Source: Auriscalpium vulgare (taxonomy: Eukaryota > Basidiomycota > Agaricomycetes > Russulales > Auriscalpiaceae). Taken from it: a stretch of 64,000 nucleotides of DNA. The translations under genes and the position numbers were made by a program. The stretch lies in the NCBI GenBank assembly GCA_019915015.1, contig JAHBBC010000003.1, forward strand, positions 1,054,001-1,118,000, given 5' to 3'. The notes beneath the pieces are model-generated. The model was not told the DNA's origin. It did not search any database and saw only the letters and a list, made by a program, of their open reading frames with translations. Below, piece after piece: positions 1 to 11,676 of this stretch (its first letter is position 1; each line of letters starts with the position of its first letter).

Positions 1-3000
1 AGAGATGTGTAGGGTGCCTAGGTCGAAAATGTACGAACCTTCAGGAAGTTGTAGACACCCTTCAAGAAAATGTATGGACCCTTCAAAGGTTTGTAGTCCC
101 CCTTCAAGATGCACAGGCATGGCAGTTTGCGATCTTTAATTCTTCTGGACCGCAAATGAAAAGTAATCTTTCTTTATTTCGGTGAGCTCAAATATATTTC
201 ATATTGCACCTGCCCAGAAGCCAATAGAGCTGTCAATATTCAAATGTTGATATATGTCGCACTCAATAGCACTCAGCCTCTGAGCTGACCCAGCGACATT
301 GAGTCTTTTAATATGTATTGTGCTCAGAAAGAATTTAATAATGCTCCGGAAAAACGCGGGTGAGCCTCGGGTGAACCCGTAAAGTGTACTTTACTTCGGA
401 CTCCGACGCGCTATTCTTCTCCTTGAAAGAACTGATTCCCAATGTGGAATCAGAACAGGATATGCTTCAAGAGATGTGTAGGGTGCCTAGGTCGAAAATG
501 TACGAACCTTCAGGAAGTTGTAGACACCCTTCAAGAAAATGTATGGACCCTTCAAAGGTTTGTAGTCCCCCTTCAAGATGCACAGGCATGGCAGTTTGCG
601 ATCTTTAATTCTTCTGGACCGCAAATGAAAAGTAATCTTTCTTTATTTCGGTGAGCTCAAATATATTTCATATTGCACCTGCCCAGAAGCCAATAGAGCT
701 GTCAATATTCAAATGTTGATATATGTCGCACTCAATAGCACTCAGCCTCTGAGCTGACCCAGCGACATTGAGTCTTTTAATATGTATTGTGCTCAGAAAG
801 AATTTAATAATGCTCCGGAAAAACGCGGGTGAGCCTCGGGTGAACCCGTAAAGTGTACTTTACTTCGGACTCCGACGCGCTATTCTTCTCCTTGAAAGAA
901 CTGATTCCCAATGTGGAATCAGAACAGGATATGCTTCAAGAGATGTGTAGGGTGCCTAGGTCGAAAATGTACGAACCTTCAGGAAGTTGTAGACACCCTT
1001 CAAGAAAATGTATGGACCCTTCAAAGGTTTGTAGTCCCCCTTCAAGATGCACAGGCATGGCAGTTTGCGATCTTTAATTCTTCTGGACCGCAAATGAAAA
1101 GTAATCTTTCTTTATTTCGGTGAGCTCAAATATATTTCATATTGCACCTGCCCAGAAGCCAATAGAGCTGTCAATATTCAAATGTTGATATATGTCGCAC
1201 TCAATAGCACTCAGCCTCTGAGCTGACCCAGCGACATTGAGTCTTTTAATATGTATTGTGCTCAGAAAGAATTTAATAATGCTCCGGAAAAACGCGGGTG
1301 AGCCTCGGGTGAACCCGTAAAGTGTACTTTACTTCGGACTCCGACGCGCTATTCTTCTCCTTGAAAGAACTGATTCCCAATGTGGAATCAGAACAGGATA
1401 TGCTTCAAGAGATGTGTAGGGTGCCTAGGTCGAAAATGTACGAACCTTCAGGAAGTTGTAGACACCCTTCAAGAAAATGTATGGACCCTTCAAAGGTTTG
1501 TAGTCCCCCTTCAAGATGCACAGGCATGGCAGTTTGCGATCTTTAATTCTTCTGGACCGCAAATGAAAAGTAATCTTTCTTTATTTCGGTGAGCTCAAAT
1601 ATATTTCATATTGCACCTGCCCAGAAGCCAATAGAGCTGTCAATATTCAAATGTTGATATATGTCGCACTCAATAGCACTCAGCCTCTGAGCTGACCCAG
1701 CGACATTGAGTCTTTTAATATGTATTGTGCTCAGAAAGAATTTAATAATGCTCCGGAAAAACGCGGGTGAGCCTCGGGTGAACCCGTAAAGTGTACTTTA
1801 CTTCGGACTCCGACGCGCTATTCTTCTCCTTGAAAGAACTGATTCCCAATGTGGAATCAGAACAGGATATGCTTCAAGAGATGTGTAGGGTGCCTAGGTC
1901 GAAAATGTACGAACCTTCAGGAAGTTGTAGACACCCTTCAAGAAAATGTATGGACCCTTCAAAGGTTTGTAGTCCCCCTTCAAGATGCACAGGCATGGCA
2001 GTTTGCGATCTTTAATTCTTCTGGACCGCAAATGAAAAGTAATCTTTCTTTATTTCGGTGAGCTCAAATATATTTCATATTGCACCTGCCCAGAAGCCAA
2101 TAGAGCTGTCAATATTCAAATGTTGATATATGTCGCACTCAATAGCACTCAGCCTCTGAGCTGACCCAGCGACATTGAGTCTTTTAATATGTATTGTGCT
2201 CAGAAAGAATTTAATAATGCTCCGGAAAAACGCGGGTGAGCCTCGGGTGAACCCGTAAAGTGTACTTTACTTCGGACTCCGACGCGCTATTCTTCTCCTT
2301 GAAAGAACTGATTCCCAATGTGGAATCAGAACAGGATATGCTTCAAGAGATGTGTAGGGTGCCTAGGTCGAAAATGTACGAACCTTCAGGAAGTTGTAGA
2401 CACCCTTCAAGAAAATGTATGGACCCTTCAAAGGTTTGTAGTCCCCCTTCAAGATGCACAGGCATGGCAGTTTGCGATCTTTAATTCTTCTGGACCGCAA
2501 ATGAAAAGTAATCTTTCTTTATTTCGGTGAGCTCAAATATATTTCATATTGCACCTGCCCAGAAGCCAATAGAGCTGTCAATATTCAAATGTTGATATAT
2601 GTCGCACTCAATAGCACTCAGCCTCTGAGCTGACCCAGCGACATTGAGTCTTTTAATATGTATTGTGCTCAGAAAGAATTTAATAATGCTCCGGAAAAAC
2701 GCGGGTGAGCCTCGGGTGAACCCGTAAAGTGTACTTTACTTCGGACTCCGACGCGCTATTCTTCTCCTTGAAAGAACTGATTCCCAATGTGGAATCAGAA
2801 CAGGATATGCTTCAAGAGATGTGTAGGGTGCCTAGGTCGAAAATGTACGAACCTTCAGGAAGTTGTAGACACCCTTCAAGAAAATGTATGGACCCTTCAA
2901 AGGTTTGTAGTCCCCCTTCAAGATGCACAGGCATGGCAGTTTGCGATCTTTAATTCTTCTGGACCGCAAATGAAAAGTAATCTTTCTTTATTTCGGTGAG

Positions 3001-6000
3001 CTCAAATATATTTCATATTGCACCTGCCCAGAAGCCAATAGAGCTGTCAATATTCAAATGTTGATATATGTCGCACTCAATAGCACTCAGCCTCTGAGCT
3101 GACCCAGCGACATTGAGTCTTTTAATATGTATTGTGCTCAGAAAGAATTTAATAATGCTCCGGAAAAACGCGGGTGAGCCTCGGGTGAACCCGTAAAGTG
3201 TACTTTACTTCGGACTCCGACGCGCTATTCTTCTCCTTGAAAGAACTGATTCCCAATGTGGAATCAGAACAGGATATGCTTCAAGAGATGTGTAGGGTGC
3301 CTAGGTCGAAAATGTACGAACCTTCAGGAAGTTGTAGACACCCTTCAAGAAAATGTATGGACCCTTCAAAGGTTTGTAGTCCCCCTTCAAGATGCACAGG
3401 CATGGCAGTTTGCGATCTTTAATTCTTCTGGACCGCAAATGAAAAGTAATCTTTCTTTATTTCGGTGAGCTCAAATATATTTCATATTGCACCTGCCCAG
3501 AAGCCAATAGAGCTGTCAATATTCAAATGTTGATATATGTCGCACTCAATAGCACTCAGCCTCTGAGCTGACCCAGCGACATTGAGTCTTTTAATATGTA
3601 TTGTGCTCAGAAAGAATTTAATAATGCTCCGGAAAAACGCGGGTGAGCCTCGGGTGAACCCGTAAAGTGTACTTTACTTCGGACTCCGACGCGCTATTCT
3701 TCTCCTTGAAAGAACTGATTCCCAATGTGGAATCAGAACAGGATATGCTTCAAGAGATGTGTAGGGTGCCTAGGTCGAAAATGTACGAACCTTCAGGAAG
3801 TTGTAGACACCCTTCAAGAAAATGTATGGACCCTTCAAAGGTTTGTAGTCCCCCTTCAAGATGCACAGGCATGGCAGTTTGCGATCTTTAATTCTTCTGG
3901 ACCGCAAATGAAAAGTAATCTTTCTTTATTTCGGTGAGCTCAAATATATTTCATATTGCACCTGCCCAGAAGCCAATAGAGCTGTCAATATTCAAATGTT
4001 GATATATGTCGCACTCAATAGCACTCAGCCTCTGAGCTGACCCAGCGACATTGAGTCTTTTAATATGTATTGTGCTCAGAAAGAATTTAATAATGCTCCG
4101 GAAAAACGCGGGTGAGCCTCGGGTGAACCCGTAAAGTGTACTTTACTTCGGACTCCGACGCGCTATTCTTCTCCTTGAAAGAACTGATTCCCAATGTGGA
4201 ATCAGAACAGGATATGCTTCAAGAGATGTGTAGGGTGCCTAGGTCGAAAATGTACGAACCTTCAGGAAGTTGTAGACACCCTTCAAGAAAATGTATGGAC
4301 CCTTCAAAGGTTTGTAGTCCCCCTTCAAGATGCACAGGCATGGCAGTTTGCGATCTTTAATTCTTCTGGACCGCAAATGAAAAGTAATCTTTCTTTATTT
4401 CGGTGAGCTCAAATATATTTCATATTGCACCTGCCCAGAAGCCAATAGAGCTGTCAATATTCAAATGTTGATATATGTCGCACTCAATAGCACTCAGCCT
4501 CTGAGCTGACCCAGCGACATTGAGTCTTTTAATATGTATTGTGCTCAGAAAGAATTTAATAATGCTCCGGAAAAACGCGGGTGAGCCTCGGGTGAACCCG
4601 TAAAGTGTACTTTACTTCGGACTCCGACGCGCTATTCTTCTCCTTGAAAGAACTGATTCCCAATGTGGAATCAGAACAGGATATGCTTCAAGAGATGTGT
4701 AGGGTGCCTAGGTCGAAAATGTACGAACCTTCAGGAAGTTGTAGACACCCTTCAAGAAAATGTATGGACCCTTCAAAGGTTTGTAGTCCCCCTTCAAGAT
4801 GCACAGGCATGGCAGTTTGCGATCTTTAATTCTTCTGGACCGCAAATGAAAAGTAATCTTTCTTTATTTCGGTGAGCTCAAATATATTTCATATTGCACC
4901 TGCCCAGAAGCCAATAGAGCTGTCAATATTCAAATGTTGATATATGTCGCACTCAATAGCACTCAGCCTCTGAGCTGACCCAGCGACATTGAGTCTTTTA
5001 ATATGTATTGTGCTCAGAAAGAATTTAATAATGCTCCGGAAAAACGCGGGTGAGCCTCGGGTGAACCCGTAAAGTGTACTTTACTTCGGACTCCGACGCG
5101 CTATTCTTCTCCTTGAAAGAACTGATTCCCAATGTGGAATCAGAACAGGATATGCTTCAAGAGATGTGTAGGGTGCCTAGGTCGAAAATGTACGAACCTT
5201 CAGGAAGTTGTAGACACCCTTCAAGAAAATGTATGGACCCTTCAAAGGTTTGTAGTCCCCCTTCAAGATGCACAGGCATGGCAGTTTGCGATCTTTAATT
5301 CTTCTGGACCGCAAATGAAAAGTAATCTTTCTTTATTTCGGTGAGCTCAAATATATTTCATATTGCACCTGCCCAGAAGCCAATAGAGCTGTCAATATTC
5401 AAATGTTGATATATGTCGCACTCAATAGCACTCAGCCTCTGAGCTGACCCAGCGACATTGAGTCTTTTAATATGTATTGTGCTCAGAAAGAATTTAATAA
5501 TGCTCCGGAAAAACGCGGGTGAGCCTCGGGTGAACCCGTAAAGTGTACTTTACTTCGGACTCCGACGCGCTATTCTTCTCCTTGAAAGAACTGATTCCCA
5601 ATGTGGAATCAGAACAGGATATGCTTCAAGAGATGTGTAGGGTGCCTAGGTCGAAAATGTACGAACCTTCAGGAAGTTGTAGACACCCTTCAAGAAAATG
5701 TATGGACCCTTCAAAGGTTTGTAGTCCCCCTTCAAGATGCACAGGCATGGCAGTTTGCGATCTTTAATTCTTCTGGACCGCAAATGAAAAGTAATCTTTC
5801 TTTATTTCGGTGAGCTCAAATATATTTCATATTGCACCTGCCCAGAAGCCAATAGAGCTGTCAATATTCAAATGTTGATATATGTCGCACTCAATAGCAC
5901 TCAGCCTCTGAGCTGACCCAGCGACATTGAGTCTTTTAATATGTATTGTGCTCAGAAAGAATTTAATAATGCTCCGGAAAAACGCGGGTGAGCCTCGGGT

Positions 6001-9000
6001 GAACCCGTAAAGTGTACTTTACTTCGGACTCCGACGCGCTATTCTTCTCCTTGAAAGAACTGATTCCCAATGTGGAATCAGAACAGGATATGCTTCAAGA
6101 GATGTGTAGGGTGCCTAGGTCGAAAATGTACGAACCTTCAGGAAGTTGTAGACACCCTTCAAGAAAATGTATGGACCCTTCAAAGGTTTGTAGTCCCCCT
6201 TCAAGATGCACAGGCATGGCAGTTTGCGATCTTTAATTCTTCTGGACCGCAAATGAAAAGTAATCTTTCTTTATTTCGGTGAGCTCAAATATATTTCATA
6301 TTGCACCTGCCCAGAAGCCAATAGAGCTGTCAATATTCAAATGTTGATATATGTCGCACTCAATAGCACTCAGCCTCTGAGCTGACCCAGCGACATTGAG
6401 TCTTTTAATATGTATTGTGCTCAGAAAGAATTTAATAATGCTCCGGAAAAACGCGGGTGAGCCTCGGGTGAACCCGTAAAGTGTACTTTACTTCGGACTC
6501 CGACGCGCTATTCTTCTCCTTGAAAGAACTGATTCCCAATGTGGAATCAGAACAGGATATGCTTCAAGAGATGTGTAGGGTGCCTAGGTCGAAAATGTAC
6601 GAACCTTCAGGAAGTTGTAGACACCCTTCAAGAAAATGTATGGACCCTTCAAAGGTTTGTAGTCCCCCTTCAAGATGCACAGGCATGGCAGTTTGCGATC
6701 TTTAATTCTTCTGGACCGCAAATGAAAAGTAATCTTTCTTTATTTCGGTGAGCTCAAATATATTTCATATTGCACCTGCCCAGAAGCCAATAGAGCTGTC
6801 AATATTCAAATGTTGATATATGTCGCACTCAATAGCACTCAGCCTCTGAGCTGACCCAGCGACATTGAGTCTTTTAATATGTATTGTGCTCAGAAAGAAT
6901 TTAATAATGCTCCGGAAAAACGCGGGTGAGCCTCGGGTGAACCCGTAAAGTGTACTTTACTTCGGACTCCGACGCGCTATTCTTCTCCTTGAAAGAACTG
7001 ATTCCCAATGTGGAATCAGAACAGGATATGCTTCAAGAGATGTGTAGGGTGCCTAGGTCGAAAATGTACGAACCTTCAGGAAGTTGTAGACACCCTTCAA
7101 GAAAATGTATGGACCCTTCAAAGGTTTGTAGTCCCCCTTCAAGATGCACAGGCATGGCAGTTTGCGATCTTTAATTCTTCTGGACCGCAAATGAAAAGTA
7201 ATCTTTCTTTATTTCGGTGAGCTCAAATATATTTCATATTGCACCTGCCCAGAAGCCAATAGAGCTGTCAATATTCAAATGTTGATATATGTCGCACTCA
7301 ATAGCACTCAGCCTCTGAGCTGACCCAGCGACATTGAGTCTTTTAATATGTATTGTGCTCAGAAAGAATTTAATAATGCTCCGGAAAAACGCGGGTGAGC
7401 CTCGGGTGAACCCGTAAAGTGTACTTTACTTCGGACTCCGACGCGCTATTCTTCTCCTTGAAAGAACTGATTCCCAATGTGGAATCAGAACAGGATATGC
7501 TTCAAGAGATGTGTAGGGTGCCTAGGTCGAAAATGTACGAACCTTCAGGAAGTTGTAGACACCCTTCAAGAAAATGTATGGACCCTTCAAAGGTTTGTAG
7601 TCCCCCTTCAAGATGCACAGGCATGGCAGTTTGCGATCTTTAATTCTTCTGGACCGCAAATGAAAAGTAATCTTTCTTTATTTCGGTGAGCTCAAATATA
7701 TTTCATATTGCACCTGCCCAGAAGCCAATAGAGCTGTCAATATTCAAATGTTGATATATGTCGCACTCAATAGCACTCAGCCTCTGAGCTGACCCAGCGA
7801 CATTGAGTCTTTTAATATGTATTGTGCTCAGAAAGAATTTAATAATGCTCCGGAAAAACGCGGGTGAGCCTCGGGTGAACCCGTAAAGTGTACTTTACTT
7901 CGGACTCCGACGCGCTATTCTTCTCCTTGAAAGAACTGATTCCCAATGTGGAATCAGAACAGGATATGCTTCAAGAGATGTGTAGGGTGCCTAGGTCGAA
8001 AATGTACGAACCTTCAGGAAGTTGTAGACACCCTTCAAGAAAATGTATGGACCCTTCAAAGGTTTGTAGTCCCCCTTCAAGATGCACAGGCATGGCAGTT
8101 TGCGATCTTTAATTCTTCTGGACCGCAAATGAAAAGTAATCTTTCTTTATTTCGGTGAGCTCAAATATATTTCATATTGCACCTGCCCAGAAGCCAATAG
8201 AGCTGTCAATATTCAAATGTTGATATATGTCGCACTCAATAGCACTCAGCCTCTGAGCTGACCCAGCGACATTGAGTCTTTTAATATGTATTGTGCTCAG
8301 AAAGAATTTAATAATGCTCCGGAAAAACGCGGGTGAGCCTCGGGTGAACCCGTAAAGTGTACTTTACTTCGGACTCCGACGCGCTATTCTTCTCCTTGAA
8401 AGAACTGATTCCCAATGTGGAATCAGAACAGGATATGCTTCAAGAGATGTGTAGGGTGCCTAGGTCGAAAATGTACGAACCTTCAGGAAGTTGTAGACAC
8501 CCTTCAAGAAAATGTATGGACCCTTCAAAGGTTTGTAGTCCCCCTTCAAGATGCACAGGCATGGCAGTTTGCGATCTTTAATTCTTCTGGACCGCAAATG
8601 AAAAGTAATCTTTCTTTATTTCGGTGAGCTCAAATATATTTCATATTGCACCTGCCCAGAAGCCAATAGAGCTGTCAATATTCAAATGTTGATATATGTC
8701 GCACTCAATAGCACTCAGCCTCTGAGCTGACCCAGCGACATTGAGTCTTTTAATATGTATTGTGCTCAGAAAGAATTTAATAATGCTCCGGAAAAACGCG
8801 GGTGAGCCTCGGGTGAACCCGTAAAGTGTACTTTACTTCGGACTCCGACGCGCTATTCTTCTCCTTGAAAGAACTGATTCCCAATGTGGAATCAGAACAG
8901 GATATGCTTCAAGAGATGTGTAGGGTGCCTAGGTCGAAAATGTACGAACCTTCAGGAAGTTGTAGACACCCTTCAAGAAAATGTATGGACCCTTCAAAGG

Positions 9001-9835
9001 TTTGTAGTCCCCCTTCAAGATGCACAGGCATGGCAGTTTGCGATCTTTAATTCTTCTGGACCGCAAATGAAAAGTAATCTTTCTTTATTTCGGTGAGCTC
9101 AAATATATTTCATATTGCACCTGCCCAGAAGCCAATAGAGCTGTCAATATTCAAATGTTGATATATGTCGCACTCAATAGCACTCAGCCTCTGAGCTGAC
9201 CCAGCGACATTGAGTCTTTTAATATGTATTGTGCTCAGAAAGAATTTAATAATGCTCCGGAAAAACGCGGGTGAGCCTCGGGTGAACCCGTAAAGTGTAC
9301 TTTACTTCGGACTCCGACGCGCTATTCTTCTCCTTGAAAGAACTGATTCCCAATGTGGAATCAGAACAGGATATGCTTCAAGAGATGTGTAGGGTGCCTA
9401 GGTCGAAAATGTACGAACCTTCAGGAAGTTGTAGACACCCTTCAAGAAAATGTATGGACCCTTCAAAGGTTTGTAGTCCCCCTTCAAGATGCACAGGCAT
9501 GGCAGTTTGCGATCTTTAATTCTTCTGGACCGCAAATGAAAAGTAATCTTTCTTTATTTCGGTGAGCTCAAATATATTTCATATTGCACCTGCCCAGAAG
9601 CCAATAGAGCTGTCAATATTCAAATGTTGATATATGTCGCACTCAATAGCACTCAGCCTCTGAGCTGACCCAGCGACATTGAGTCTTTTAATATGTATTG
9701 TGCTCAGAAAGAATTTAATAATGCTCCGGAAAAACGCGGGTGAGCCTCGGGTGAACCCGTAAAGTGTACTTTACTTCGGACTCCGACGCGCTATTCTTCT
9801 CCTTGAAAGAACTGATTCCCAATGTGGAATCAGAA
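1..9835. repeat. 469-bp tandem satellite array, about 21 copies
   Basis: The sequence repeats head to tail with a period of 469 bp. The unit beginning at 1 recurs at 470, 939 and so on, and the last unit matches until about 9835. No unit differences were noticed by eye, and the short reading frames in every unit translate identically. The array is open at the left edge, so the copy number is a minimum. Within each unit four to six 21-22 bp sub-repeats starting CTTCA are visible (for example around 470-600). About 120 bp of the unit is read in frame as the 3' end of the adjacent minus-strand pol frame. The short ORFs of 70 and 74 codons in each unit show no protein family and are not called as genes. 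It could be a subtelomeric, pericentromeric or locally amplified satellite. Confidence 0.97.
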
Positions 9836-11661
9836 TTATCGATAACTTTGCCAAACGTTGAGTCGTTACTGTACGACACCTTGATCTTCTCCATAACCTC
9901 CGAGTTATGCATCACGGTTAGTGGGATCTGTCCCTCCGTGTTCACTGATGTGGCCAGTGTAGTTCCATCGCCCGCAGTGGCTACGACGGACGTCGTATCT
10001 TCGCCACGCTCGATGTTGAGGCTATTGGCCTCCAGCCTGCGCGGTTCTACCGCTTCCTTGAGGACGCGTTCGCCCTGTGCTTCCAACGCACGCAGCTCCA
10101 GCACCCGCATTTGCGGCAAATCCTCACTATCCGGGTCCAACCGTGCGTCAGCGTTCACATATTCGTGATCCATGACGTCCTCATCTCCCTCGTCGCCTTC
10201 ATAGTATCGTGATAGGCAGTCAGCGACTTTGTTGCTGTCGCCTTTCACGTAAATAATCTCGTAGTTGAAGCGGCTAAGATACTCCATCCACCGCGTCTGA
10301 CGGCTCGACAGGTTGCGCTGCGTATTGAAGAATTCCAGCGCTTTGTGGTCAGTAACGATTGTTACTTTGCGACCTAATAGCTTATCCTCCCATTTCAGGA
10401 GCGCTTCAAGTATGGCTATGGTTTCCATCTCGAACACACGGTAAGCATGTTGCGCGGTGGTGAACTTCCTGGACATAAATCCTGCGGGTCGGCAGTTCAT
10501 CCAGTCAGCCCCTTGACCATATACTGCCCCGACCCCCGATGCGGATGCGTCACATACAATCCACACTTTCTCGTTTCGAGAGAAGTCTACCGGCCGCAGT
10601 ATCGGTCGTTTGCAGGCGAGTGCCTTAATCATCTCGAAGCATTTTGCATGCAGCGGTCTCCAGTGAAACGACTGACCACCTTTCGTGATTGCTGATAGTG
10701 GCCCTGTATATGCCGATACATCTGGCATAAAATGAGCTAAGTACTGTACTAATCCAAGGAACCTCTGGATATCGTGGTAATTCCTTGGCGTACGCCACTC
10801 GCGTATTTTGCTCATTTTATCTGCGTCGGCGTGAAGACCCTTGTCATCAATTATGTGGCCTAGGCAGTCCAATTTTTCTGCATATAGTTCACATTTTTCC
10901 CTTTTCAGGTATAGATCCGCCTCCCTCAGGCGTTCGAAGACCATGCCAAGATGCTTCTCATGGTCCTCTATCATATCAGAGAATACGAATATGTCATCTA
11001 AGTAGACGTGCATGAACAATCCGATAAACTCGCGAAATATCGCGGTCATCAGCTGTTGGAACGTAGCAGGTGCGTTACAATCGCCTTGCTGCATTGTGAA
11101 GCTGATGTAGTTCCCGTATATGGTAGAGAACGCGGTTTTCCACACGTCGGACGGTTCCACACGCACTTGTTCGTACGCATCCGTCAAGTCAATCTTCGAT
11201 CGGTACTTGGCTCTAGCAGTGTCCATTCTTATACGATCCTGATCTGGCAGGGGCGTCACGTCTTTAACCGTATTGTCGTTCCGTTTCCGACAGTCAACTA
11301 CGGTGCGCAATGACCCATTTTTCTTGGGAATGCACAATAACGGTGCTGCTTGTGCAGTTGTGGCTGTTCCCCACCAGCCAGCCTCGACATATCGAGCTAT
11401 TTTTTGCTTCAGCTGTTCCTGAAGTGCCTCTGGGCATCGCGATAGGTGGTACCTATATTTCATCTCCTCGTCGATTAATGGGATAGCGTGGTTAACCTCC
11501 CTCATTGGAGGTAACCGATTCGGCGTCCCATTCATTATATCTTCAAATTTATCATACCATCCTTCCCGCAATTGCGGTATGTCCTCCTTCTGATAAGCGT
11601 GTTTCTCCTCCTTTTTGTTCACCCCTTGTCCAGTGTCTGCCATTGCTGACACTTCGGGCAT
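9715..11661 (-). CDS. Reverse transcriptase-RNase H part of Gypsy pol, integrase missing
   Basis: The 648-residue frame carries a reverse transcriptase domain at about residues 90-270, with the catalytic YLDD box at about residue 217. An RNase H domain follows at about 370-480, with an Asp in VCDAS, a Glu in FEMET and an Asp in VTDHKAL. The HHCC zinc finger and DDE integrase that should follow are absent. The C-terminal 40 or so residues come from the satellite unit and end at a stop inside it. The first Met is only the first ATG after an in-frame TGA at 11677-11679. The frame is open upstream to that stop, so the RT was probably made as part of a longer polyprotein. It copies element RNA into DNA in virus-like particles, but this copy is truncated. 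Confidence 0.9.
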   Translation of the reverse strand: MPEVSAMADTGQGVNKKEEKHAYQKEDIPQLREGWYDKFEDIMNGTPNRLPPMREVNHAIPLIDEEMKYRYHLSRCPEALQEQLKQKIARYVEAGWWGTATTAQAAPLLCIPKKNGSLRTVVDCRKRNDNTVKDVTPLPDQDRIRMDTARAKYRSKIDLTDAYEQVRVEPSDVWKTAFSTIYGNYISFTMQQGDCNAPATFQQLMTAIFREFIGLFMHVYLDDIFVFSDMIEDHEKHLGMVFERLREADLYLKREKCELYAEKLDCLGHIIDDKGLHADADKMSKIREWRTPRNYHDIQRFLGLVQYLAHFMPDVSAYTGPLSAITKGGQSFHWRPLHAKCFEMIKALACKRPILRPVDFSRNEKVWIVCDASASGVGAVYGQGADWMNCRPAGFMSRKFTTAQHAYRVFEMETIAILEALLKWEDKLLGRKVTIVTDHKALEFFNTQRNLSSRQTRWMEYLSRFNYEIIYVKGDSNKVADCLSRYYEGDEGDEDVMDHEYVNADARLDPDSEDLPQMRVLELRALEAQGERVLKEAVEPRRLEANSLNIERGEDTTSVVATAGDGTTLATSVNTEGQIPLTVMHNSEVMEKIKVSYSNDSTFGKVIDNSDSTLGISSFKEKNSASESEVKYTLRVHPRLTRVFPEHY

Positions 11662-11676
11662 TTCTCTGGTAGGTAG

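Noticed and set aside
384..9565. Repeated 70- and 74-codon ORFs in every satellite unit as genes
   Set aside because: They overlap each other in different frames, match no family and exist only because the unit is repeated.
1..9835. CRISPR array
   Set aside because: The whole 469-bp unit is repeated without variable spacers, and the host is a fungus.
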